This document shows positions 51,726 through 58,972 of a DNA stretch of 64,000 nt, in pieces. The DNA is from Microbacterium terregens (GTDB taxonomy: Bacteria; Pseudomonadota; Alphaproteobacteria; Sphingomonadales; Sphingomonadaceae), in the NCBI RefSeq assembly GCF_027922045.1, contig NZ_BSEX01000003.1:62001-126000 (forward strand), in the 5' to 3' direction. The notes below the pieces were generated by a model, which worked only from the letters and a program-made list of their open reading frames with translations, searched no databases and was not told the origin of the DNA. Within the stretch, counting starts at the first letter, position 1. Each line of letters opens with the position of its first letter. Position numbers and translations under genes: made by a program.

Positions 51726-51834
51726 GCGTGCTGTCGACGCTCGTCGTAGCTTGCGCTACGCCTCGCACAGCACGCTGTCCTACAACCCCCGACTTGCGAT
51801 AGATGGCCGGTCCGCCTGTTGAAGGAGGACGCCC

Positions 51835-52047
51835 ATGCACCGCCCCCAGCCGTCGCGCACGCCGCTCCCCATGCTGTCGCGCACCGCCCGCGACGCCATC
51901 GACCTCGACGATCCCGTTACCCGCGCCTGGTCGGACCACCTCGACGCCGGCCGCATCGGCACCCGCGTGCCGCCGCAGCCCGGCGCCCGCGAAGCCGGCG
52001 AGCGCACCGCCGCCCTGTTCCGCCGGCTTGGCCAGGCCGCCCGATGA
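51835..52047 (+). CDS. Small protein upstream of the HTH gene
   Basis: 70 residues after a strong AGGAGG ribosome site (MHRPQPSRTPLPMLSRTARD; ends AALFRRLGQAAR). Pro/Arg-rich and soluble. Its TGA overlaps the ATG of the HTH protein gene, so they are translated together. No family recognised. Confidence 0.6.
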   Translation: MHRPQPSRTPLPMLSRTARDAIDLDDPVTRAWSDHLDAGRIGTRVPPQPGAREAGERTAALFRRLGQAAR

Positions 52048-53372
52048 GCGCCGCCGACACGCCCGAGGCGATCCTCGACACCCCTGAAGCGACCCCGCGC
52101 TTCCGCCACGATGGCTGGACGCCCGAACGCCAGCGCCGCTTCCTCGAATGCGTGGCCGAAGGGCACACGGTCGAGAACGCCTGCCGCATCGTCGACCTGT
52201 CCGTCGCCTCCGCCTATGCGCTTCGCCGCCGCGCGGCCGGCGCCGGCTTCGCGCTCGGCTGGCACGCCGCGAACCTGCTCGCCCGCGAACGCGTCGCCGA
52301 TACGCTGCTCGCCCGCGCCCTCTATGGCCAGACCGAAACCGGCACCCGCCCGGACGGCGGCACCTGGACGCGCCACCGCTACGACAACGGCCTCGCCACC
52401 CGCCTGCTCGCCCGGCTCGATGCCCAGGCCGACGCGCCAGCCTCCGGCCCGGCCCACCACGCCGCCCGCATCGTCGCGCAGGAGTTCGACGGCTTCCTCG
52501 ATCTGCTCGGCCGCGACGCCGACCCCGCGCGCGCCGCGCTGTTCCTCGCCAACCGCGCCGAACAGGCGGCGGACGTCGAGCCGGTCGTCGCCCTCGCCCG
52601 CGCCGATCGCTTCCTCCAGGCGGGCGCCGGCCTCGCGAGCGAGGTCGACGTCTCCGACTGCGATCCCGCCCACCGCGCCGAATGGACCGCCGACCAGTGG
52701 CGCCGCGCCGAGGCCGCCGGGCTGCTGCGCGTCGCCATCCCCGAGCCCGAAGTTGCGCCACCCCCGCCCGAGCCTCAACTTCCTCAACTTCCGCCCGAGC
52801 CGGAGCCCGCAGCGCTCGACCCTGAAGCCGTGGAACCGGTGTGGTGGTGCGACCTCCGCGAGCAATGGCGCACCCGCTTCCCGCCGCCGCCCGGCTTCGA
52901 TGGCGACTGCTTCGGCCGCTTCGGCGACCCGGACTATGAACGCGAACTCGACATGGAGGAGGTGGAGCAACTGCGCATCCATGAGCAGGAGAAGTTCGCG
53001 TCCGATCACGCCGCGCGCGACGCCTGGTTCGGCGCCCTCCTCGACGGCAGCGGCCCGCCCCCTCCGCCGCGTGCCGCCACGCCCGAGCCGCCGCTTCCCG
53101 AGCCACCCGCCCGCGATCCCGTCCCGCGCACGCCCTGGAACCCCGCCGCCTGGCCGATGACCATCCCGATCCTGAGCGACGACGATTACCTCAGCGAGGA
53201 AGACATCGCCGCGATCGCGGAGCTCGACGCGATGGCAGCGCGCGATACGCCGGCGGCCCGCGATGCCCCGCCGGCGCCCGACGACGCGCCACCTCCGCAC
53301 GACGGGCGGGATGAACCAGCCCGGCCCCCGCTCGTTACCTCCGGTGAACCTCATCACGGGACGAGAGCATGA
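52044..53372 (+). CDS. Terminase-small-subunit-like HTH protein with a Pro-rich tail
   Basis: 442 residues. An N-terminal helix-turn-helix (near 20-75: GWTPERQRRFLECVAEGHTV, ACRIVDLSVASAYALRRR) is of the type found in sphingomonad HTH proteins related to phage terminase small subunits. The C-terminal half is long, Pro/Glu/Asp-rich and low-complexity (PEPEVAPPPPEPQLPQLP). A DNA-binding role is likely; the partner is unknown. It is coupled to the small gene before it and overlaps the DUF3597 gene. Confidence 0.65.
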   Translation: MSAADTPEAILDTPEATPRFRHDGWTPERQRRFLECVAEGHTVENACRIVDLSVASAYALRRRAAGAGFALGWHAANLLARERVADTLLARALYGQTETGTRPDGGTWTRHRYDNGLATRLLARLDAQADAPASGPAHHAARIVAQEFDGFLDLLGRDADPARAALFLANRAEQAADVEPVVALARADRFLQAGAGLASEVDVSDCDPAHRAEWTADQWRRAEAAGLLRVAIPEPEVAPPPPEPQLPQLPPEPEPAALDPEAVEPVWWCDLREQWRTRFPPPPGFDGDCFGRFGDPDYERELDMEEVEQLRIHEQEKFASDHAARDAWFGALLDGSGPPPPPRAATPEPPLPEPPARDPVPRTPWNPAAWPMTIPILSDDDYLSEEDIAAIAELDAMAARDTPAARDAPPAPDDAPPPHDGRDEPARPPLVTSGEPHHGTRA

Positions 53373-53836
53373 GCATCTTCGGCAAGATCAAGACGGCCAT
53401 CTTCGGCAAGGACGGCGGCCCCTTCGGCGACAACTATTTCGGCCAGAAGGATCGCGCGGAGGCGGCGGCCAAGAACGGCACCGTCACCCAGACCAAGACC
53501 GTCGCCGTCCACATCCCCGATCCGGTGCCCGGCGCTGCCACCCCGCCGCAGACCACCGCGGCCGAGCCGACCAGCGGCCAGCCGGTCGATGTCGAGGCGG
53601 CGCTGAAGGCGCGCGAGGCCGCGCACCCCGGCCTCAACTGGCGCACCTCGATCGTCGATCTGATGAAGCTGCTCGATCTCGATCCCAGCCTCGACAACCG
53701 CAAGGAGCTCGCGACCGAGCTCGGCTACACCGGCGCCAAGGACGGCTCGGCCGAAATGAACATCTGGCTGCACAAGGCGGTGATGCGCGAGCTCGCGAAC
53801 AACGGCGGCACCGTGCCCGCCGACCTGCGCGACTGA
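53369..53836 (+). CDS. DUF3597 domain protein
   Basis: 155 residues. The N-terminus MSIFGKIKTAIFGKDG is a short amphipathic helix, followed by a Pro/Thr-rich linker and a C-terminal DUF3597 domain (NWRTSIVDLMKLLDLDPSLD, RKELATELGYTG, SAEMNIWLHKAVMRELANNGG). The domain folds as a small helical bundle of unknown role. It overlaps the HTH gene by 4 bases. Confidence 0.82.
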   Translation: MSIFGKIKTAIFGKDGGPFGDNYFGQKDRAEAAAKNGTVTQTKTVAVHIPDPVPGAATPPQTTAAEPTSGQPVDVEAALKAREAAHPGLNWRTSIVDLMKLLDLDPSLDNRKELATELGYTGAKDGSAEMNIWLHKAVMRELANNGGTVPADLRD

Positions 53837-53843
53837 CCCGGCC

Positions 53844-53865
53844 GGCTCCCCTTCACGGGGGAGCC
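53844..53865. terminator. Hairpin after the DUF3597 gene
   Basis: GGCTCCCC and GGGGAGCC form an 8-bp perfect stem around TTCACG, 8 bases after the stop. No T-tract follows, so it may be Rho-related or an mRNA-end stabiliser. The same GGCTCCC/GGGAGCC arms recur at 54320-54357. Confidence 0.45.
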
Positions 53866-53888
53866 GCCCCTGACGAAGGAGACCGACC

Positions 53889-54314
53889 ATGGATGCCAGG
53901 AAACTCAGCTTCGGCCTCGGCGTGTTCAGCCTCGCGCTGGGCGCGGCCGAGTTGCTCGGTGCGCGGCGCATCGCCCGCACCCTCGACGCAGACGGCCATG
54001 AAGGGCTGGTCCGCGCGTTCGGCGCGCGCGAAGTCGCCGCCGGCGTCGGCCTGCTCCAGGCGCCCGCCCATTCGGCTCGCATGTGGAACCGGGTCGTCGG
54101 CGACGCGATGGACCTGACCGCGCTTAGCCTCGCGGCGGCCAAGAGCCCGCGCAACCGCGCGATCTGGGGCGCCGTCGCCTTTGTGGTGGGCGCGACCGCG
54201 CTGGACACCATCACCGCGCTCGGGCTGGAGGCGAACGGCAGCAAGACGCTCCCCGCCCGCCTCGGCCGCGGCGGCACGGCCGGCACCGACGACACCAGCA
54301 CCGCCGGCGCCTGA
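53889..54314 (+). CDS. Membrane protein of the DUF4267/cyclase-associated type
   Basis: 141 residues with an N-terminal hydrophobic segment (LSFGLGVFSLALGAAELLGA) and a second near 100-115 (AIWGAVAFVVGATALDTITA). AFGAREVAAGVGLL matches the small integral membrane regions often found beside cyclase/dehydrase (SRPBCC) proteins in alphaproteobacteria. The Gly/Thr-rich tail is flexible. GAAGGAGA precedes the ATG. Role unknown. Confidence 0.65.
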   Translation: MDARKLSFGLGVFSLALGAAELLGARRIARTLDADGHEGLVRAFGAREVAAGVGLLQAPAHSARMWNRVVGDAMDLTALSLAAAKSPRNRAIWGAVAFVVGATALDTITALGLEANGSKTLPARLGRGGTAGTDDTSTAGA

Positions 54315-54318
54315 AACC

Positions 54319-54363
54319 GGGCTCCCGCGCCCCGGGGCTCCTGCTAGAGCGGGAGCCGGGGCG
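54319..54363. terminator. Long GC-rich hairpin between small membrane-protein genes
   Basis: GGCTCCCGC (54320-54328) pairs with GCGGGAGCC (54349-54357). An alternative longer fold pairs 54328-54344 with 54349-54363. The element fills the start of a 139-base gap and lacks a T-tract. Confidence 0.4.
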
Positions 54364-54453
54364 CCGGGCGCCCCGACCCGCCCCGGCTTCAACCGGAACC
54401 CCGCTCCCGCCCCGGCGGTTGGAGCGCGCAGAACGAACTCAGGAAGGATCTTC

Positions 54454-54816
54454 ATGGCCCAGGCCCCCGCTACTCGTCGCCGCACCGCAGCCGCTCCCGC
54501 CCGCTCCCGGCTGATGACGGCCGGCATCGGCCTGCTGGGCGTGGCGCTCGGGCTTGGCGGCTGGCTGCTCGCGCGCCAGCAGCGCGATGCCCGCGCCGGC
54601 GATGTCGGCACCGGCGAGCATGTCCCGGTCGATCTCGCCCTCGACAAGCCGCATCCCGGCCCCAAGGACCGCGCGCCGGAGGCGTTCCGCCCCGATCCGA
54701 CCGCGCCGGTCCCCGCCGGCGAGCGTGATGCGCTGCGGCCCGCGACCGGCCCCGCGCCGTCGCTCGTGCAGGATCGTGGCAGCATGCGGAGCCAGACCGG
54801 CAGCAGCAACGCCTGA
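54454..54816 (+). CDS. Single-span membrane protein, hypothetical
   Basis: 120 residues: a basic N-terminus (TRRRTAAAPARSR), one membrane helix (LMTAGIGLLGVALGLGGWLLA), then a Pro/Asp-rich soluble tail. AGGAAGGA precedes the ATG. It resembles small envelope proteins co-located with SRPBCC genes in sphingomonads. No function known. Confidence 0.6.
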   Translation: MAQAPATRRRTAAAPARSRLMTAGIGLLGVALGLGGWLLARQQRDARAGDVGTGEHVPVDLALDKPHPGPKDRAPEAFRPDPTAPVPAGERDALRPATGPAPSLVQDRGSMRSQTGSSNA

Positions 54817-54837
54817 CGCCCCGGGGCTTGCCGCACT

Positions 54838-54869
54838 GCGGTACCGCCTCCGCTTGGAGGCGGTACCGC
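54838..54869. terminator. 14-bp perfect hairpin
   Basis: GCGGTACCGCCTCC (54838-54851) and GGAGGCGGTACCGC (54856-54869) form an exact 14-bp stem with a GCTT loop, 22 bases after the preceding stop. It is not followed by T residues, so it may act as a barrier or Rho-dependent end. Confidence 0.6.
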
Positions 54870-54997
54870 TCCCATACAGGGCCGATCGTTACGGGTCCGG
54901 CGGGTCGCTTCGGGTAATGCTGCGCCACGGCAGCCGCGTGTTTTGTTATCTCCTTACGCTTGACGGGGCGTATCCCATGCGCGAAGCAACCCGCGCT

Positions 54998-55381
54998 ATG
55001 AAACGCTCCCTGCTCCCCACTGCCGCTGCGGCCCTCGCGCTTTCTCTTCTCGCGGGCTGCGAACAGAAGACCGAGACCGTCGACGCCCGTGCGCCGGACC
55101 CGATGGCCTCCCAGCTCGCCAACGCCGCCCCGGTGGAACTTCCCCCGGCGGTGAAGGCGACCAGCACCTTCCGCTGCAAGGACAACACGCTTGTCTACGT
55201 CGACTTCTTCGCCGGCGACAGGCTGGCCAACCTGCGCACCCAGAAGGGCGGCACCGCCGTCGCGCTCAAGGCCGAAAAGGCCGGCGATCCGCTCAAGGCC
55301 GATGGCTACAGCCTGACCGGCGATGCCAAGTCGATCACCCTCACCCAGCCGGGCAAGCCGGCACAGAGCTGCAAGGCCTGA
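54998..55381 (+). CDS. Lipoprotein resembling MliC-type lysozyme inhibitors
   Basis: 127 residues from the ATG at 54998 (an in-frame ATG at 54977 is possible). Signal peptide with lipobox LLAGC, then a small beta domain: TFRCKDNTLVYVDFFAGDR, a strand-rich middle, and SLTGDAKSITLTQPGKPAQSC with the two Cys placed like the conserved disulfide of MliC/PliC inhibitors. It would sit in the envelope. The match is by pattern only. Confidence 0.6.
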   Translation: MKRSLLPTAAAALALSLLAGCEQKTETVDARAPDPMASQLANAAPVELPPAVKATSTFRCKDNTLVYVDFFAGDRLANLRTQKGGTAVALKAEKAGDPLKADGYSLTGDAKSITLTQPGKPAQSCKA

Positions 55382-55469
55382 TCCAACTTTCTCCGAGTCG
55401 GTTCAAAGGGTCGGTGGCATGTGCCGCCGGCCCTTTTCCTTTGGGTCTCCGACCGGCTAGACTTTTCCG

Positions 55470-56204
55470 ATGGCCCCGTCCGTGCCCCTCGATCCCCAGA
55501 CGGTGCTGCGCGCCTACGCCATGGGGGTCTTCCCCATGGCCGACCATCGCGATGCCGACTCGGTCTTCTGGGTCGAGCCGCGGCGCCGTGGCATCCTGCC
55601 GCTCGACGGCTTCCACTGCTCCCGCTCACTCCGGAAAACGCTCGCCGCCGATCGCTTCCGCGTCACCGTCGACCAAGCCTTTGGCGAGATCCTGCAGCTC
55701 TGCGCCGAAACCGCCCCGGACCGCCTCGAAACCTGGATCAGCGGCCCGATCGAAGACGTATTCCTGCGCCTCCACGCGCTGGGCTTCGCCCATTCGGTCG
55801 AATGCTGGGACGGCGACCGCCTCGTCGGCGGCCTCTACGGCCTCGCACTCGGCCGCGCCTTCTTCGGCGAAAGCATGGTCAGCCGCGCCACCGACGCATC
55901 CAAGGTCGCGCTCGCCTGGCTCGTCGCCCGCCTCCGCGTCGGCGGCTTCACGCTTCTGGACTGCCAGTTTCAGACCGACCACCTTGCCACCCTGGGCGTC
56001 GTGGAGGTCGATCGAGCAGATTACTCGGTGCTGTTGGCCGCCGCGCTCGACTCGGAAGCAGCCGGTTCCGACGGTGCCGCGCCCGCCGAATCGCCGCCCG
56101 ACTTCTTCGCGCTCGACCGGCTGTTACCTGTGCTCGGCACGGACACCGTGTCCGGCCCGGTTTCAGGGAAGCGCATCGTGCAGCTCTTGGGCCACACGTC
56201 GTAG
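55470..56204 (+). CDS. aat: Leucyl/phenylalanyl-tRNA-protein transferase
   Basis: 244 residues. AYAMGVFPMADH, WVEPRRRGILPLD, FHCSRSLRKTL, SVECWDGDRLVGGLYGLALG, FFGESMVSRATDASK and LLDCQFQTDHLATLG are the Aat signatures in order. It adds Leu or Phe to N-terminal Arg/Lys of proteins for degradation by ClpAP (N-degron pathway). The last 184 bases overlap the 3' end of the convergent DUF2155 gene. Confidence 0.96.
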   Translation: MAPSVPLDPQTVLRAYAMGVFPMADHRDADSVFWVEPRRRGILPLDGFHCSRSLRKTLAADRFRVTVDQAFGEILQLCAETAPDRLETWISGPIEDVFLRLHALGFAHSVECWDGDRLVGGLYGLALGRAFFGESMVSRATDASKVALAWLVARLRVGGFTLLDCQFQTDHLATLGVVEVDRADYSVLLAAALDSEAAGSDGAAPAESPPDFFALDRLLPVLGTDTVSGPVSGKRIVQLLGHTS

Positions 56205-56698
56205 ATCGGGTGCTGCACCACGTTCAGCGCGGGCCGCTCCTTGAACAACCAGCCCGAGAAGGTGCGCCGCCACCGGCCGTCCGGGCCGCGGACGTCGAGC
56301 TGCACGAACGCGCCGGTATATTGCTCCTGCTCCCAGGGCGCCGTGCGCTCGCAGGCGCGCAGACGGACCACGGCATCGCCGATCCGCCGTGCCTCGCCCG
56401 GCTTCATGGTCAGCTCGCGGGTCTCCCCGTTCCGCTTGTTCAGGAAGCCGATCACCGCGACCCGCTCCGCCATCGGCGTCGCGCCAGGCACCGCAACCGC
56501 GTCGCCGCTCGCCACGCTCACGACATCCGCTGCGGGCGCCGCGCCGTCAGCCGCGTCGAAAGCAACCGCCTCCGGATCGGGAGCACCGTCCCCCCGCTCG
56601 GCGCTTGGGCGCAGGTAAAGCCAGGCTCCGACAGCGACCAGCACCGCCAGTACCAGCCCGATCAGGGCCAGGCGGCGATTCACGCGTCGGGGCTCCAC
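56021..56698 (-). CDS. DUF2155 membrane-anchored protein
   Basis: 225 residues: one N-terminal membrane helix (LALIGLVLAVLVAVGAWLYL), a periplasmic linker, then the DUF2155 domain: RVAVIGFLNKRNGETRELTM, VVRLRACERTAPWEQEQYTG, FSGWLFKERPALNVVQHPIYDVWPKSC (split here by family motif order). Alphaproteobacterial; role unknown. The Ser/Ala-rich tail is antisense to the end of aat. It overlaps the upstream NDUFA12 gene by 19 bases. Confidence 0.85.
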   Translation of the reverse strand: MEPRRVNRRLALIGLVLAVLVAVGAWLYLRPSAERGDGAPDPEAVAFDAADGAAPAADVVSVASGDAVAVPGATPMAERVAVIGFLNKRNGETRELTMKPGEARRIGDAVVRLRACERTAPWEQEQYTGAFVQLDVRGPDGRWRRTFSGWLFKERPALNVVQHPIYDVWPKSCTMRFPETGPDTVSVPSTGNSRSSAKKSGGDSAGAAPSEPAASESSAAANSTE

Positions 56699-57072
56699 GC
56701 CTCGTAATCACCTGTTGCGCGAATGCGCTGGCCGCCCTGGTCCAGCGCGCCCGGCGGCCGCCATGCAAGCGGGGTGCCGGTGTGATTGCCTTCCGGCGGC
56801 TTTTCCCAGGTACGGACCGGCGGAAGCGCCTCGCTCGGCAGGCCATCGATCTGGTGGTGCAGCCAGCTGAACCACTCGGGCGGCACGAGGCTCGCGTCGT
56901 TGTTGCCCGCATAGATCACCCAGCGGCGCGGCTGGCCGTTCGTGTCGGAGCCGCCCTCGTAATAGACGTTGCCGAGCGAATCGGTGCCCACCTTCTTCCT
57001 GCCGCGCAGTGCAAGCGTGGTGCCGATGGTGGCGCCTTCCCACCAGGTGAAGATCGATTTGAGCATGCCCAT
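56680..57072 (-). CDS. NADH:ubiquinone oxidoreductase NDUFA12-like subunit
   Basis: 130 residues (MGMLKSIFTWWEGATIGT; an ATG at 57066 is the alternative). GTTLALRGRKKVGTD, GNVYYEGG, RRWVIYAG, LVPPEWFSWLHHQIDG and PPEGNHTGTPLAWRPPG match the NDUFA12/B17.2 family, an accessory complex I subunit retained in alphaproteobacteria and mitochondria. It is coupled to the DUF2155 gene in the common sphingomonad order. Confidence 0.92.
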   Translation of the reverse strand: MGMLKSIFTWWEGATIGTTLALRGRKKVGTDSLGNVYYEGGSDTNGQPRRWVIYAGNNDASLVPPEWFSWLHHQIDGLPSEALPPVRTWEKPPEGNHTGTPLAWRPPGALDQGGQRIRATGDYEAWSPDA

Positions 57073-57155
57073 GCGCTGCCGCTTACCTCTGCCCGCGCCT
57101 GCCAGCAACCAGCTTCGAACGTCCCGGCGGGCGAAAGCGGGCGATCCTGCCACCT

Positions 57156-57656
57156 TTACTTGGCCGCGACGTCCTTCCAGCGCACCTTGTCCCCCTCGGC
57201 GATGCCGAGTTCGGCGGCGCGACCGCCGCGGATCTCCAGCACCGCGCTGACAGGCTCGCGCGACGATACCGGCGCTTCGGAAAAGGGGATGGTGTTCTCG
57301 GCAAGCGTCGCCACCGTGCCGTCCGCACGGATGAACAGAATGTCGAGCGGCGAAGGCGTGTTCTTCATCCAGAAGCTTGCCGCGCGCGGCGCTCCGCCGC
57401 CGGCCGGATAGGGCGCGAACAACATGCCACCGTCCTGCGGGATGTTGGTGCGGTACATCAGGCCGTCCGCCTGCTCCTTGGCCGTACGGGCAACTTCCAC
57501 GTCGAACCGGTGCGCCCCGCCGGCACTTTCGATAGTGACCTCGGTCCGGGGCAACACGCTCGTCGCATTGCTCCCCTCATTGCCGTTGCTCGTGCACGCA
57601 CCGCACAGCGCCATCGCCGCTGCAACCAGCGCCGCCCGCACACCCTTGCTGATCAC
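57156..57656 (-). CDS. DUF192 exported protein
   Basis: 166 residues from a GTG that overlaps the preceding cold-shock gene's stop. A signal peptide with lipobox-like LCGAC is followed by the DUF192 domain: EQADGLMYRTNIPQDGGMLF, FWMKNTPSPLDILFI, and NTIPFSE. The domain is widespread and its function is not known. Confidence 0.85.
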   Translation of the reverse strand: MISKGVRAALVAAAMALCGACTSNGNEGSNATSVLPRTEVTIESAGGAHRFDVEVARTAKEQADGLMYRTNIPQDGGMLFAPYPAGGGAPRAASFWMKNTPSPLDILFIRADGTVATLAENTIPFSEAPVSSREPVSAVLEIRGGRAAELGIAEGDKVRWKDVAAK

Positions 57657-58243
57657 GCTTCTGCCCTCTCGACAACCACGGCGAGCAACCCGCGCTCGCC
57701 TTCCACCACCCGTGCGCGCATCGGCTGGTCGGGCTCGAGTTCCTCGATACCACCGCGCCGCAGGGTTTCCATATGGACGAACACATCGGCGCCGTCGCTT
57801 GCACGCAACAGGAAGCCATAGCCCTTGAGCCGGTTGAACCATTTGACGGCGACGGGCTCGAACGCTCCGGCCGAAGCGATCAGGTCGACGCGCTCGCTTC
57901 GCCCACTGGCGCGCGGCCGCTGTTCCTCCACGGCTTGGGACAGGTCGATCGAGAGCACTTCGCGTGCCTGCATGCCGCGCTGCCGCCACGTGGCCAGACA
58001 TTCGACCCGTGCGCCTTCCGGCAAGGTCCGCCTTCCGTGCGGCTGAAGCACGGAGAAGTGCACCAGCACGTCCCCATGTTCCGGATCGTCCGCGACGATG
58101 AAGCCGAAGCCGCGTGTCACGTCGAACCATTTGACGACGCCGGACACGGCAACGGCCGCATCGGCAACGCCGGCTCCCCTCTCTTGATCTTCGCGCGTCT
58201 CGCCTTCGCGGTCGAGCGGTGCGCGCTGCGGTTCCGCACGCAT
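57653..58243 (-). CDS. Cold-shock protein with two CSD domains
   Basis: 196 residues holding two cold-shock domains: GVVKWFDVTRGFGFIVADD then VLVHFSVL (about 34-100), and AVKWFNRLKGYGFLLRASDG then VFVHMETL (about 130-192), with the aromatic RNA-binding motifs in both. Double-CSD proteins are typical of alphaproteobacteria. The start used is the longest ATG; about 28 residues at the N-terminus may be untranslated. Confidence 0.88.
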   Translation of the reverse strand: MRAEPQRAPLDREGETREDQERGAGVADAAVAVSGVVKWFDVTRGFGFIVADDPEHGDVLVHFSVLQPHGRRTLPEGARVECLATWRQRGMQAREVLSIDLSQAVEEQRPRASGRSERVDLIASAGAFEPVAVKWFNRLKGYGFLLRASDGADVFVHMETLRRGGIEELEPDQPMRARVVEGERGLLAVVVERAEA

Positions 58244-58272
58244 CTATATTGTTCCCCCGGCTCGAAGGCCTA

Positions 58273-58854
58273 TCACAGCTCCCAGCCGGATGGCGACGTT
58301 TTGTTTCGGTTTTCCTCGTCCAGAAGAAATCCCGTGTCCTCTCCCGGCGTGAGGCGCACGATCCGCCATGCGATCGCCGGCGCGTGCCCGGCCCGAACCA
58401 TCGCCGCCACCTGCTTCCGCACGAGGTCCGGCTGCGCAGGAGAAGGCGAAAACGGCCCTATTTTCCGACGTTTGGCGAAGCGCAGTGCGCTCTCCGCCGC
58501 CTCATCGGCGCTGGCCCCCGCGACTTCCTCGATGTCGTCGGCCTCGACCCCCGCGTGCCGGAGGGCCTCTTCGACGCGGCGCGCGCCCAGCCCCCGCCGC
58601 CCCATTACGGCAGCCTTGTTCTCCGCAAAAACGCGATCATCGACGTAGCGCAGCTCGGCCATGCGTTCCGCCAGCGAATCGACCGCCGGCGCTTCTGCAC
58701 CTTCCCAGCCGCGCTCGCGCAGCTTACGGGCAAGATACTGGCGCAGCCGTGCGCGGGTGGTCGCGTACCGCTCGACATAGCGCAACGCCAACCGCTCGAG
58801 CGCCGCTGCGTCGAGCGGCTTAGGCGAGGCGGTGGGGCGGCGGGCGTAGGACAT
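58273..58854 (-). CDS. recX: Regulatory protein RecX
   Basis: 193 residues from the ATG at 58854 (MSYARRPTASPKPLDAAALE). Helical repeats with LRQYLARKLRERG, YVDDRVFAENKAA and GLGARRVEEALRHAGV follow the RecX pattern. RecX limits RecA filament growth. The same strand holds the cold-shock gene downstream. It is divergent from the acyl-AMP ligase gene. Confidence 0.88.
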   Translation of the reverse strand: MSYARRPTASPKPLDAAALERLALRYVERYATTRARLRQYLARKLRERGWEGAEAPAVDSLAERMAELRYVDDRVFAENKAAVMGRRGLGARRVEEALRHAGVEADDIEEVAGASADEAAESALRFAKRRKIGPFSPSPAQPDLVRKQVAAMVRAGHAPAIAWRIVRLTPGEDTGFLLDEENRNKTSPSGWEL

Positions 58855-58972
58855 GCGCCATGTTTGTGCCACACTGGGCAGTGATTTTGAACGGGATTGC
58901 CGTGACGCTAGGCCGTCGCGCGTTCGCGCGCTGGATGGCGGGCCGTCGCCGCAGGGAGGACGCTTTTTGACG

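Noticed and set aside
51386..54816. Prophage
   Set aside because: Only a terminase-small-subunit-like HTH domain hints at phage; no capsid, portal, tail, lysis or integrase genes are present.
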